The notes: generated by a model not told the origin, from the sequence alone. 64,000 nt of DNA from Bathymodiolus brooksi (GCA_963680875.1 OY804576.1:78187668-78251667), one strand, 5' to 3'; positions 34,622-46,179 are shown, numbered from the stretch's first letter. A program made the numbers and translations.

Positions 34622-34795
34622 AGATTATGGCCTTCACTGAACTATGGTTTAAAACAAATGCTTGAAGACAAATACACCAAAGAAGTGAATGAAGCATGGA
34701 AGAAATTATATTTGTATATTTGTTACCATATGAAGAGAGGGATGGAAAATCCTGACATGGACCTGGAGGGATACAGCATGTATGCGGATCGATGA
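34622..34795 (+). CDS. Globin, last coding exon (G and H helices)
   Basis: Continues the globin after the G7.0 intron. The acceptor is TTATTGCAG at 34613-34621, and the exon opens in phase 0 with AGA TTA TGG (RLWPSLNYGLKQML), giving 57 residues and TGA at 34793-34795. The G helix is LWPSLNYGLKQMLEDKY. The H helix is EVNEAWKKLYLYICYHMKRG with the usual aromatic and basic pattern. A tail of about 16 residues (ENPDMDLEGYSMYADR) follows, slightly longer than in myoglobin. Joined to the middle exon, it gives 136 residues of globin fold; the missing first exon would need to supply roughly 30-40 more. Strand, phase and order all fit one gene. Confidence 0.93.
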   Translation, partial: RLWPSLNYGLKQMLEDKYTKEVNEAWKKLYLYICYHMKRGMENPDMDLEGYSMYADR

Positions 34796-34877
34796 CGATT
34801 TAGACCTACTTTTATTGTATTTCTTTTTCTTCCATAATTTTTTCTTTTCTTTTGGAGCATTTTCTTATTTGGCCATG

Positions 34878-34883
34878 AATAAA
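34878..34883 (+). promoter_or_regulatory. Candidate polyadenylation signal of the globin gene
   Basis: A canonical AATAAA lies 83 bp after the stop codon, within T-rich sequence. It is the first such hexamer in the 3' region, so the 3' UTR is probably about 100 bp. Confidence 0.55.
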
Positions 34884-35274
34884 CGTGAACCGTGTTTACA
34901 TCAAGTGAAAATATTATATACAAGTATATTTTACATCATTGGGGAATAATTTCAATACTATGAAAAAATACATTTTCTTATATAAATAGAATACAGTGAG
35001 GTGAGAGAGAGAAAATTATTTCATATCACCATGCCATGGCAAAATCACTGTTTCAAACCATTTGGTGCTTGATTGACTAGAATAATGGATAAAATAAACG
35101 GAAACATTTGAAGGGAGGAGAAAAACACAATGTGATCTTTTTATTTTAGCGTTGTAATAAAACATGAAATACCTTACTTCAGAACTTCGTGTTTTATTGT
35201 TCCAATTGGTTTAAGATATTACTTAGAACGTGGAGATTATTATTTAAACCGTCATTTTCATATTATGCTAAACA

Positions 35275-35500
35275 GCCGGGTGTCACCAGTGGAGCAGGAA
35301 CTAATTACCCTTCCAGAGCATCGGAGTTCAACTCCCCCCTCATTTTCAGTGGGATTCGTGTTGTTCGATCTTTATTTTTCTATCTAATGTTTTGTAGATT
35401 GTTGCAGTCCCTTTGTCCTTCTTCTTTTGGCCATTGTGTTGTCTGTTCTTCTTCGAATTACGGATATCGATTACCCTTTTGATATCTTCCATCTTTTCAT
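35275..35500 (-). repeat. Repeat A
   Basis: Contains gggtgtcaccagtggagcag, gagcatcggagttcaactcc, gtgggattcgtgttgttcga, ttggccattgtgttgtctgt and cttttgatatcttccatctt. Nearly complete. Confidence 0.8.
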
Positions 35501-35514
35501 AGAGAAAATCGCTG

Positions 35515-35740
35515 GCGGTCAATCAAGAATGGACAATCCAGAGAAACTTGTAACATTGGTCACACAATAAACAGGACGAAGACAAACACAAACAAAGCAA
35601 AACAAATAAAACATACAGAATACAACACACAAACGATGAGCGACAGGGGGCCACCAAAAAATCGGGAGTGAATCCAGGTGCTCGTGAAAGATAAGCAGTT
35701 CCTGCTTCTTATCAGACACCCGTTATCTTATTATACATGC
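35515..35740 (+). repeat. Chimera of repeats B and A
   Basis: It starts with reversed repeat B (atcaagaatggacaatccag, aggacgaagacaaacacaaa). It continues as repeat A in + orientation (atcgggagtgaatccaggtg, ataagcagttcctgcttctt, atcagacacccgttatctta). This is the same composition as 28345-28535, inverted. It forms an inverted pair with the repeat A at 35275-35500. Confidence 0.75.
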
Positions 35741-36295
35741 ATAGTCAAGTCCGGTAAAAGTCTAGAGGAATGAAAAACATCGTAGTAAAAAGTACTAACT
35801 AAAATAACATGTACCACACTCTCCACAATCGATGTTTAAATTATTTGTTTAAACAGCTGCAATATATTCGTACACAACTTTGTGTAAAAAAACAAATACT
35901 GTGAACAAAAGGTTATTTGGTATATGATAAAACACAGACATACAGAAATTAAAATAAACAAAGCCAAACTTTAATAGATCTATTTTCATTAGAATAGTTT
36001 CAAATGTCTTATCATACAGCATGTTGCCCATGACAACATACATCGCAAACTTCTAGAACCATCCCTCCAAATTATTTTAAATCTTTTGAACAATATCTTT
36101 GTAATCGGAGACTTGTCATTCATTTACACTTTGGTAAGCGTAATATTCATTACAACCAGTCTAAGATCACTCTGAACTGTCAAAGTATTATAAGTATTAT
36201 TGCTCCCACAAGTTGTGTCTGTAAAATATTAGAAAGAATATTCTACGATCAGCTTGTATGGTTTCTCGATCTTATTTCTAGCATAACAATTGTTT

Positions 36296-36520
36296 GAGAT
36301 GCCAAAGAGGGTAATGAGAAGCCATAAATTGAATGACAGAACATACGCCACAAATAAAAGGACAAAAACTCAAATAATGATCCACAAAAGATTACACAGA
36401 AAACTAAAGATTGAGCAGCAAGTACCCCATAAATATCGTGGATGAATCAAGGGTTAGCAGTTCCTGTATTACTAGTTGCTTCGGTCTTGTTAATTCTTGT
36501 TAAAAATTCGGTTATAAGTC
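36296..36520 (+). repeat. Repeat A
   Basis: Contains gatgccaaagagggtaatga, aattgaatgacagaacatac, acacagaaaactaaagattg, ggatgaatcaagggttagca and tcggttataagtcagagcat. Diverged. Confidence 0.75.
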
Positions 36521-37284
36521 AGAGCATGCCTGTGGTTATCTCTGAAACAGATATTCCATAACGGGTAAGCAAATCATGATGACGACCGTAAAACTGTCGA
36601 ATTGATGACTACTAGTATCCATTTATTCAGTAGTTTGCATCCTAGCAGTAGCCTTCCATCACGGAAATCTTGATGCGAACCACAAGTTCTAGAATATCGC
36701 ATCGACTGAGAGATACATATTCCATATTCGGGTGCAGTTTGAATGTTTGAAGTGGTAATTTCACAACAGAAAAATTGAAATCATCTATTTTTGGCGTAAA
36801 GTTTGTTTTGATCGGCCATCGCTATCAATTATTTCTAAGTGTTTTGTCAAGGTAGGAAGTAGCAGATATAGCTGTGTTTATGCATGGTGTCCTTTATTTC
36901 AATTCCAATGGGATAGATGCGATAAAATGTGGATATAAACATGGATGAAATACTATATTGTGATCTCGAAACGTTTATACGAAACGCTTTTGGGTTTATT
37001 CTTTCTACATTGAAAAAAAATTAATACAATATGAAATTATGAAGCTTTGAAAGATTCTTTTTTATATGTGATTGAAAGTAAACCACGTGATATTTTATTT
37101 CTAAAAGACAGATTTGAAAAAAAAAATAAACATTTTCATATCTCTTTGAGAGGAAAAATATTGCCATTCAGCATGGTAGCATCATTTCTGTTACAGTATG
37201 CAACATTTAGATAAATAGTTTAATGAAAGTTCTAAAAAATATAGCAAGGAAGAGTCTCTTCATGTGGATGATTTCCTGATATGT
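36521..37284. other. No recognised feature
   Basis: AT-rich sequence leading into the RT copy at 37.3 kb. Possible 5' element sequence cannot be separated from flank, because the other copies are truncated before this point. Confidence 0.4.
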
Positions 37285-38080
37285 TATCGAGAACAAAATA
37301 CGAAAAAATCAAACGACGGTCACAAAGATTCTGTCTGCAGTAAAAGAGGGACAACAGAAATATTGTGAAACTGTTTACTCGCGTAGTGGCATAAATCACA
37401 TGTGGATTTTGAAAAACTCTAAAGATCTTTTGGATAACCTGAAATCAAGATCTTTCTCTCAGGTATCCTCCATCAAAACTTTTGATTTTTCAACTCTATA
37501 TACCACCCTACCGCATGACAAATTAAAAACCCGCTTAAAAGAAACAATTCATAAAGCTTTTAGTCATAGAAACTATGGCTCAAAATGTGTTGTGTTAGGC
37601 TACAATTCCACATATTTTTCAAACAAAATTCAAAAAGGTAAAACATGCTACTCCGAGGAACAAGTGATCAGTATGCTGGAATTCCTCATCGATAACATAT
37701 TTGTCTCCTTTGGAGGGACACTGTTTCAGCAGGTCGTCGGCATACCAATGGGTACGAATTGTGCCCCTCTTCTAGCCGATTTATTTTTATACTCATATGA
37801 GTCGGAGTTTCTTCAAAAGCTTGTAAAAGATAAGAAGATTCATGAGGCTAGAGCCTTTAATTTCACATACAGGTATATTGATGACGTTTTATCTATCAAT
37901 AATTCTAGATTTGCAGAATTTCTTCCATTGATATATCCTCCAGAGCTGGAAGTTAAAGAGACCACCGATACAGCTTCGTCCGCATCATTTTTGGACTTAT
38001 ACCTCGAATTTGACGACAGTGGTCAACTCAGTACTAAAATGTATGATAAGCGGGACGACTTCAATTTTATAATCATAAAT
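37285..38080 (+). CDS. Reverse transcriptase, N-terminal two thirds, copy 3
   Basis: The longest 5' RT sequence in the window. An open frame from about 37285 reads VTKILSAVKEGQQKYCETVY and SRSGINHMWILKNSKDLL, then motif A (FDFSTLYTTLPHDKLKTRLK), motif B (GIPMGTNCAPLLADLFLYSY), motif C (YRYIDDVLSINNSRF), FLDLYLEFDDSGQLS and KMYDKRDDFNF. The first ATG is at 37400, but the homologous frame is open before it, so 37400 is not taken as the true start. The RT frame leaves the element at 38080, where the sequence switches to the reversed 3' tail and an artificial stop follows at 38114-38116. The protein is therefore truncated and lacks the region after YDKRDD. Confidence 0.8.
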
Positions 38081-38717
38081 CTTACAAAGGGAAAGTCAAA
38101 ACTCATAATTATATAAACAGACAAAATCAGTCAACAACCGGAAAACTGTGAAAACCGTAATGACCCTGACTTGGTACAGGCATTTCTAAAGAAATGGTGG
38201 GTTGAATCAGATTTTAAAGCGCCAAACCTCCCGCTCTCATTACGGTTCAAAGGTTCCGGCTGTCACTATAACAGTATTTAAATACAGGAACAAAATAGGT
38301 AAAATAGTTGTCAAAGCAGTACCATATTCGGTGACGTAAATGTCAAAAATATTTTTACGTCACACATTGATAAAAAAAACATCCTTGACATTTTTCTTGA
38401 CTTCTTTATCTTTATACATTTCCACTATATGAAAATGTATCGCTTATAATCATTTCTGCAGAGACGGAATATATTTCGACAAGATCTTGGTATCGGAATA
38501 TAAACTTTTTAAGAGATCGAATAAAGCGAATCTTTTTATAGCCCTGGTCCAGTAGCCTGTTTCTCAGATGAAGATGACGTTTCAGGAAATCAGAATAATT
38601 ACTACTGGCCCTTGCATAGCGAATCAATTGCGAGATGTAAACACCATATGCAGGAGAAGCTGGTATATTGCTGCACATGTTTGGAAAATTTATGATTTTA
38701 AAATTGAAGTCGTCCCG
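38051..38717 (-). mobile_element. Inverted 3' half of Penelope-type copy 3
   Basis: From 38081 the sequence is the element 3' tail (cttacaaagggaaagtcaaa) read in the opposite orientation to 37285-38080. It includes the RT C-terminus on the minus strand (38412-38686: CSNIPASPAYGVYISQLIRY, then SLKKFIFRYQDL) and ends at cgtcccg, 38717. A 30-bp piece (cgggacgacttcaatttta, then aatcataaat) is present at both ends in inverse orientation (38051-38080 and 38688-38717, one mismatch). The simplest reading is inversion of the 3' half with staggered breaks 30 bp apart. The last 35 bp of the normal element end are missing. Confidence 0.8.
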
Positions 38718-39000
38718 TGATGATAATGATGTTTTGTACTAGACCAACACGCTCTGTTGGAATTTCATAGTGCTAGCTCACTGAAACAACAGTCAGCGGC
38801 TAGATATATCGCTCCACTCGGATGCATTATCCTGATTCCAAGCCAATCAAGTCTTTACTATTACTTCTTAATGCTGTGTGCTTAGCGAAGAATCAACAAA
38901 TACCAAATTTATAGTCTTTGGATTTACCCGATATTGGATTGTACCCACGATCTACCACACCCGAGTGGAAGACGCGACACCACTGATGCTGTTTTGATTT
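38718..39000 (-). mobile_element. tRNA-derived SINE-1
   Basis: Reverse SINE-1 missing its tail: acgctctgttggaatttcat, agtgctagctcactgaaaca, gatgcattatcctgattcca, tatagtctttggatttaccc, gtacccacgatctaccacac and gacaccactgatgctg. It starts exactly where the inverted Penelope fragment ends. Confidence 0.75.
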
Positions 39001-39119
39001 TTTATTGTTCTAAATTAACATCACAACATTCTTCAAATCGTTTTTGTGATTTTTTACATTGTAAGTTCAATTACATTATATATGAACTAAATTAGGGTTA
39101 TTGAACGTTAAAAGGAAGT

Positions 39120-39590
39120 CATTTAGTTGGTTGGTTGTTGTTTTGCATCATGTGAACAGTTCCAGCTATATTCATGACGATAACAATTTTGCGAACATTA
39201 AATCATAAAGGTAAAGGTGTGTCTATGGATGGCTGCTTTAAGTGGCACAATGGGGTCGAACTATCCTCTAGAGTTCCTTGGGAAATTGTGGAAATGCAAA
39301 CATTGTTTTCTTCTGCAATATCCGACTAAATAGATGTCATGGAAATAAAATCAATATTTTTGCAATGTAAGTAATATACTGAATCAAAATAACAATTTCT
39401 GAATATTTGCTTAATCCACTTTCAACAATATTTCAGCTATATCAAAATTATCAAGTTGTATTGGTCGAGGAAATAAGAGAAATCGGTGACTTTTCATAAG
39501 TCAGTGGTAAACTTTATCAAACAAGGTTGTTGCGAGTGCACCTCACCATATGTATGAGTCGAACCCACTGATTGCTTTGATAGATAAAGT
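39120..39590 (-). repeat. Two decayed SINE pieces
   Basis: Positions 39125-39190 have a SINE tail (ggttggttgttgttttgcat, then ccagctatattcatgacg). Positions 39410-39585 match SINE-2 (cactttcaacaatatttcag, gcgagtgcacctcaccatat, gagtcgaacccactgatt). The latter includes a degraded B box. Confidence 0.55.
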
Positions 39591-39599
39591 AAAAGCATC

Positions 39600-40084
39600 A
39601 TACGATTATGGAGATAAATACTACTATTGATTTAGCAAGATGTAAATGTAATTAGACGAAAACGGACTCTATCGAACTTACCTCTTCAATATGTTTTGCC
39701 CTAAAGGTATTAATTGTATGTAAACTGTGGTATTGCTGATCGGCAAAATGTTTAGCCGACTATACAAAATATGTATGCTATATATTGATAATCAGAGAGG
39801 TTTCCATTACATTCCATTTTCACAATTATGAAGAGAAACAGTGATGACCAACTGTTCAACCAATATCTAATTCGCATGGCAATCGCTAAGTCGGAAATAA
39901 ATTCAATTAAATATGCGGTTCCATTTTAAAAGAATTACACCCAAATTGTTACTACTTAACTGTTTTTATGCTCTGATTTGAAATGCAAACTAATTTATGA
40001 CACGAAGCAAAATACTATACGTATGCAAATATTTGCAGCAATTACAACATTAAATGCTGGTTTGTAATAAGAAATAAGAGTAAC
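39600..40084. other. No recognised feature
   Basis: AT-rich sequence with no supported element or frame. Confidence 0.45.
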
Positions 40085-40765
40085 ATGTAGTGTGCCACTA
40101 GTAGTGGAACAGGAATTGTTTGCCCTTCCGGATAGCTGAGTTTAATTCTAATGTAGTTGTTTAATATTCCTGGTTTGTGATTGGACAATGCTGTAATTTT
40201 CACGGTATCAATTCCATGGTTGAAATAGCATGATATTGTTTCTATAGAATTTTAGCCGCTTACGTCATCTTGTCAATAACGTGGCAATCTATACACATGA
40301 TTCCATTAGAATGGAGATACCTGTATGTCATTTGAAAATTTCACGGTATCAATTGTCGATTTAATGGTCTTACATGAAACTACTCTTTTTACGGACGAAG
40401 GATTGTTTCCACTATTCACTCATCTGTCAGCTGATTACCACTTACGTCATCTTGTCAGTAATGTGGCAATACACATCTATAGTAACACATGATTACATTA
40501 GAATGGAGATAACTGTATTGTATTTGAAAATTTCACGGCATCAATTGTCGATTTAATGGTCGCAAATATTCGTTTACTGGCTGCACTAAGGTGTCGCAAA
40601 TAAACTCAATTTGCGACCATCAAATCTCCAATTGATGCCGTGAAATTTTCAAATACAATACAGTTATCTCCTAATTGTCTTTCCTTTTGGCCATTGCATT
40701 GTCTGTCCATCTGTGATTTACGGTTTCGGATTACCCCTTTGGTATCTTCAAACATTTCTCCTAAA
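40085..40765 (-). repeat. Repeat A split by a foldback element
   Basis: Left part 40088-40148 (gtgccactagtagtggaaca, ttgcccttccggatagctga) and right part 40675-40765 (ttgtctttccttttggccat, acggtttcggattacccctt, tggtatcttcaaac). The central third of repeat A is missing between them, replaced by the foldback at 40150-40672. Confidence 0.75.
40150..40672. mobile_element. Foldback element D, copy 1
   Basis: It contains two diverged copies of a block (aatttcacggtatcaattcc / aatttcacggtatcaattgt; cttacgtcatcttgtcaata / cttacgtcatcttgtcagta). It ends in a hairpin: ggagataactgtattgtatt at 40505 is mirrored by aatacaatacagttatctcc at 40653-40672, with arms of about 60 bp around a loop near 40585. No transposase. 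Copy 2 lies at 56590-57395. Confidence 0.8.
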
Positions 40766-40999
40766 GTTTCCCCTGTTTAGAATGAAATTCATAATTATTG
40801 CAAATATCATTTTTTCCTCTCAAGAAAGTATCATTTAGTAGATAAGATTATTATTCATATCTTTAGCTATTTGTATCATTGCTTAAGGCATGTAAGAACT
40901 TCCGGCAAGACATGACAAACAATATGTCCTCTTTTCAAAATTATTATACTAATAATAAATATATAGTATTTTCGTTTTTATTGCTCATATTATGACATT

Positions 41000-41198
41000 T
41001 CACTGACCAGTTGTTTGTAGGAGGGCTCATGTCTTATTAACGTTATTTTTGTTTGTGTATAATTGTGTTCAATACATATTGTGCTATGTTTTTAATTTGT
41101 CTTCGTCTTGTGTCTTGTGTACCCAATGTTGTCAGTTTCTCTAGCTTGTCCATTTGTGATTGCCCCCTCGGTACTCTCTAACGTGTATTTAAACTTGA
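41000..41198 (+). repeat. Repeat B, uninterrupted
   Basis: Contains ttgtttgtaggagggctcat, gtcttattaacgttattttt, gtgttcaatacatattgtgc, tgtcttcgtcttgtgtcttg and tgattgccccctcggtactc. It serves as the empty-site reference for the insertion in the 8.6-9.2 kb copy. Confidence 0.8.
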
Positions 41199-41609
41199 TT
41201 GTAAAAACACCGATTTAACCCTGCCACATTTTGATTTCTAAAGTATAACATGTTTTGAGTTTCAACTTATTTTCAATAGATATATTTCACGTAAATATAT
41301 ATATTATTTCAGATGAAAATAAACTCATAAAACTCAAATGTATGTTATAAAGGATCAACATTTATCTCTTTTCTTACATTTCAACTTTATGTGGGATGAT
41401 TTTAAATACTTATTGCAAATTGCTTCAAATTGCTGCAACCTCAAAAACTTACACTATACTATGAATTAGGTACATTTCATCATAGCAAATCGTCAGAGAC
41501 GCACGCAAATCAAAATATTATAATGTAATAAAATTACACAATAAGGATCAGTGCTACGTTATTAGCGAAATTTCTAAGAATAAAGATTAACCATGATGAA
41601 TGATACGAT

Positions 41610-41940
41610 GCATGCACTTACAGCGCTTAACTGTAGCTTGCAAATTTTTAACAATATCATGGCGAGAACATATTAATTTAAACATTTAATGAGAATATGC
41701 TGGTGCCTGCTTGGTACTAGTCCTCAACGCTGAGCTAAGTTTTTATAGTGCTAGTTTGCTGAAACAACAGTCCGAAATGGAAATGCGTCATCACTCGTTC
41801 ATATCTCTATCATTGCTCGTGCTCTTTGAAATACTGCGTCATCGGCGGAAAAGTAGCAAATATCAGTTTCAAAGTGGTTGGTTTTACCCGAAGGATCTTT
41901 CACAACGGAGACAAGGACGCTAACAATTGCATCAGAAAGA
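41610..41940 (-). repeat. SINE-1, decayed
   Basis: Contains atttttaacaatatcatggc, tagtgctagtttgctgaaac, aacagtccgaaatgg and caaagtggttggttttaccc, ending with gacgctaacaattgcatc, a degraded tRNA-like head. Confidence 0.55.
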
Positions 41941-42164
41941 TTTTTTCTAAGATAAAATTGTTGTAGTAGGTGATGACCTAATTTTAGATGTTGGAACATC
42001 ATCCATGCAGTCAGACAAAAATAAAGGAAATAAAGGAAACAATATATTTGCCGGTTAATAGCAATACTCTGAACATGAAATTTCAAAGGATATCTTGTAT
42101 GACCTGCGACTTGCAACACGTATCTCAACCGTGTGAAATATGCATAATTAATAATAACATTAGC

Positions 42165-42330
42165 CAATAAACGTTAGAGAATATCGAAGGGCAATAAAAA
42201 ATGGATAATCGAGAGAAACTGGCAACATAAGGTACACAAGACGAAGACAAACAAAGCAAAGACACAACACAATATGTGTTGGACACCACTATGCGCAAAC
42301 AACCACAAATAACGTAAATAAGACAACATC
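42165..42330 (-). repeat. Repeat B
   Basis: Contains aacgttagagaatatcgaag, ggcaataaaaaatggataat, cacaagacgaagacaaacaa, aacacaatatgtgttggaca and aaataacgtaaataagacaa. Reverse orientation. Confidence 0.75.
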
Positions 42331-42334
42331 CTTT

Positions 42335-42920
42335 CCAAGTCCTCAATCACCCGTTACTAATGAATTGAATACCGACGGATTACAACGACAGATGAAAGTA
42401 AAAAAATACAAATCTTCGTCAAATAAGGGGAATCAGAAGAACATAGAGAAGTTTGCAGAAAATAAAAATCCTGGCTACACTAGAAAGTAAATAGTTATAA
42501 CTTCCCAACAGCTCAGAAGTTTCACAAAGCAGTTTGAACATCAAATCATACCACAAACCAGCTACAAACGCCCAATATACGTTTAAAAAGGGCACATAAA
42601 TTTCAATCAAGAATGAATAATTTGAATTATGGACAAAACCTTGACTTTATAAAGTAAGAGGAGAGAACAATTAGAATGATTATATTCACTTGTGCATAGC
42701 CTTATTTTTTATACATTCTATGCAGTCACCTTTTCACCTCAGTTCAAATATTTGTTTCTGTATGTCTTAATTATTTGACTTCAAGCAGGCGATGATAAGA
42801 AATTGATGGAGATTGTTGATGCATGCAACGTTCAAAGAATTATAGTAAATATTCATTTTTCTTGAAATACAGCGTCTCTCAGAAAGTGTAGTCATGGACA
42901 TAAAAATGTATATTGTTTGT
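42335..42920. other. No recognised feature
   Basis: AT-rich sequence with no supported element. Confidence 0.45.
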
Positions 42921-42924
42921 TCGA

Positions 42925-43170
42925 TTGATTGTTTGTTGCTTCAGATCCATAAGCAAATAGTCCATGCTTATTCAGGACGAGAACAAGTTCAATAATATAT
43001 ATAGAAGTGAAGGGAAGAATGGGTTGACCGGGGCAACGACTTTTGACTGCAACTGGGAAAGAATGGAGAGCTAAATAGGAACGATGAATTCAGCCTTTTG
43101 TAGCGGCAACAGTGCGTAAGGTCTATTTAAGAAATCTGCAATAGAGCTCTTTTACGTACAGGGAGCATAG
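42925..43170 (-). repeat. Repeat C/F, contiguous copy
   Basis: Contains gattgattgtttgttgcttc, tattcaggacgagaacaagt, tgaccggggcaacgactttt, gactgcaactgggaaagaat and gtagcggcaacagtgcgtaa. It is unbroken, unlike the 18.5-19.2 kb copy, which is split by SINE-1. Confidence 0.6.
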
Positions 43171-43264
43171 CTCAGTCCAAAAACTTTAACCTTTATAGAC
43201 CATTGTTACTCTTTCTTTATTATTTAGCCAGTACTAACTCAATTCCCGACTTAAAATGTTTCGA

Positions 43265-43590
43265 ATTTTGTGTGCACGACGTGTTTCTGGAATAATCTTC
43301 ACCAGGTACGTTCTAATCAAAAGATTGGAAAGCCAAGTAATTCATAAGTCTATGAAAGCAAGTAAACAAAAGGGTCTAAAGAAGACAGGTTAGCCGAATC
43401 ATCGAAACTTACATATGTCTGTGGGGAGATTGACAATAGTTTTAAAAAATAAGCATGTAGGAACTGAATATCAAGCATACATTTATCTAATAAACCATGT
43501 TGGTGCGGCAACAATGACTACTGGGTGGATGACTATTATTCCACCAGTAGGGACATCCACCCAGAAATAAATATATAATGTTAAAAGTGT
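43265..43590 (-). mobile_element. HHL element, copy with hammerhead-like motif
   Basis: On the minus strand the order is: a cctactggtggaataatagt segment with short complementary cccag blocks (43525-43565), gccgcaccaacatggtttat, a degraded core (gattcggctaacctgtcttc), cttggctttccaatcttttg, then CTGGTGA (43299-43305 on +) and GAAAC (43284-43287). The second catalytic-core base is changed (CTGGTGA for CTGATGA). Core expansion is absent. Confidence 0.55.
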
Positions 43591-43603
43591 TCATGGTGAG
43601 TTT

Positions 43604-43660
43604 CTTGGATAATCAAAAGATGGCAAAGGGGAATCAGAAACCGTAAATGGCGTTTCATCC
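43604..43660 (+). repeat. Repeat A, short 5' fragment
   Basis: Contains aatcaaaagatggcaaaggg and gaatcagaaaccgtaaatgg only. Confidence 0.5.
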
Positions 43661-43669
43661 TTCGTCAAT

Positions 43670-44635
43670 TTATGTAGCTATGGCATCCACATGATACTTG
43701 TTTCCGTCTTATCATAGAAGTATTTTATATTTGTACCGTCCCAATGACTTAACTAACCATTCATGATGGTTTACATTCTAGATCTTGTGTTTTCTGTTTA
43801 TAATTTTATGTAAGAGTGAGATATTTGAGGCAAACTACAGCATTTATTTGGTCACATTCATTATGGAACCCTAAAGCACATAAAGCAAGTTTAGATTAAA
43901 AATTGTTGGTCACAATGTAACCAACCACAACAACACAAGGACACACGCTACTCCTCGGGCTAATACTATACTTCCTAAACACAGATATAACAACAACAGA
44001 AGCCGATTGAAATCTAGACCCTGGGGTAAGAATGGCACAAACCTCATATCAATGCAATTACTACAAGTTTACCTCTAACCACCTACACATAATCTAAGAG
44101 AAAAAGAAGCCCCATCATTCTCACTTCCATATAATATTAATAAGTATTCTTTACTATTAGTTACACTATGCTGAACCAAATTGACGATTGACACAAAAGA
44201 AAATGAATTGCTGACGGGTGAAGATGATATGACCATACCATTAATACAATGCACATTGTTGCCGTCATAAAATCAGCAACAGAGTCTATGTGTCCTGTAA
44301 ACTCGTCGTTTTAATCAGATTAAATCTAAATATTCAGAAAATGAAATTCTCAGGCTTACTATGTTGGATCGCCATTTTAATATGAGTTTTTATATTACAA
44401 ATAGTATTGATGAAGTTACAAGTTATCAAAACATCGTTTATATTAATGTAATAAATTCAATAGATCGTAGTATCTGTCTGTATCTTGTCCATCAGGAGAT
44501 TATGGTACAGACACATTATAATAAGATGATCAGACGAACTAATAACAGTGTTTTAATGCCTGATTTATATATGACATGGAAACACGTTAAAGCGAAAGTA
44601 GAATAGAGTGTCAATTTAACAACCACCCAATTCAA
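43670..44635. other. No recognised feature
   Basis: AT-rich; an 81-residue open frame at 44361-44606 has no recognisable motif, so I do not call it a gene. Confidence 0.45.
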
Positions 44636-44639
44636 TGTA

Positions 44640-44895
44640 TGAAAGGGGTGGTCATGATCGTATGGTATTTTGCTTTACAACTACCTGTGCAATCAGTGTC
44701 TATCACATTTAAAGCTGTGAGTTCGAATCCCGTTCATCGCGAGGTGTACTCGATACAACATTATGTGATAAAGTTTATCAGTGATTTGTTGTAGTAAGTT
44801 ATTTTCCCTGGGAACTCCGGTTTTCTCCACCATTAAATCTGACCGTCACGATGTAGCTGAAATATTGTTGAAAGTGGCGTTAAAGACAATAACTT
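44640..44895 (+). mobile_element. tRNA-derived SINE-2
   Basis: The strong B box gtgagttcgaatcccg is at 44717-44732. It is followed by gtgataaagtttatcagtga, tccctgggaactccggtttt and ctccaccattaaatctgacc. The tail is tagctgaaatattgttgaaa and gtggcgttaaa. The A box is weak. It matches the reversed copies at 51.3 and 52.2 kb. Confidence 0.8.
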
Positions 44896-44899
44896 TAAT

Positions 44900-46130
44900 C
44901 CATGTGTGAAAAATTCACAGTAATGTTGTTTTTTCATATACTTTTGTGTATTTCAGATTTACTAGTTACTATTACGATTAACATATTTATTTGGTTAATA
45001 TGCGGATTTCAATGTCTCAGCTTCTTCTGGACAGATGTATTTCTGGTGTAGCCATATCAGTTAGAGAAATACCCGCGTTATAGGGAACCATAAGATATGT
45101 GACAGTATTAGATCAGGAACATTGCATAAGAAAGGCGAAACAGGATATTCCCCTATTCTAAATGTATCATATTTTTCCGTAAAAATAATTGATTGTTGAA
45201 TCGAAAACTGTCTGACTACATTGATTGATTGGTTGAATGAGTGATTGATTGATTGATTAATTCATTGATTGATGTTGTTAAATGTTAATTATTTCCTCGT
45301 TTTTGAGTGGCAATCTAAACTCCCGCTCATAGCACCACATTTTTTATCTACACTATATACATGCATATTGTTTGTAAACTTTTTCTGGTTATGAATACAT
45401 TTGAAATATTGTTCACTGTACGCTTAGCAACACATAATTAATCTATCAATTTAGTCAAATGGTTTTTGATTCAACAAATAGGTTTGATGACTGCAAGCAA
45501 ACGGTCATGTATTTGTGTGTTAGGTGTATCGATTTTGCCTCTCTCTCTATGATTTTGTTATTTAATTTTGAAACTGTTCCGACAGTGTGATATTTGTTGT
45601 TGTTGTTTTTCATTTTTATTATCCCTAAGATATATCAATAAGATTATCTGATATTAAATGTATACTATAAAATGAAAATAAAACAAATACCACACCGTCA
45701 GAACTGTTATAGAAACATCGGGGGGTCAAATCGATTCCCCTAACACACAATACATGACCGCTCATTCCCCTGGCTTAATACAGCCACTAAAAAAAATGTC
45801 GAAAATTACGAAAATGATCATGATAAGTGAGCTACATTGACCACTAGATAAAATGTCTTTGATTTTATATTAAATAAAATGTAGCAGTATTTTTGCTTCA
45901 ATTTTCTGTCTAGACAAAACAGTTATAAATGACATTTACTTCAATCATATATGGTATATGCATTTTTATCTTCTGTCCGAAAGATTTACGACAAAATATG
46001 AGTATATCAAATGTCTTGCACCGCATAGCTGGCAATTTTCCCAATTGCTCTATTAACACCAGTGTTTTTTTCTTCTTAGATTGCAATATTGCAGACATTC
46101 CAGAGGCAATTTGGTCATAATCACGTGAAC
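44900..46130. other. No recognised feature
   Basis: AT-rich sequence with gattgattg runs at 45219-45275, which may be a SINE tail. Overlapping short frames on opposite strands at 45.9-46.17 kb are not supported. Confidence 0.45.
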
Positions 46131-46179
46131 TATTATTATGAACATTTTTAAATTGCAACTTTGAGAACATTCTAGAATA

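Noticed and set aside
41711..42167. Opposed frames of 70 and 122 codons
   Set aside because: They overlap a decayed SINE-1 and have no domain.
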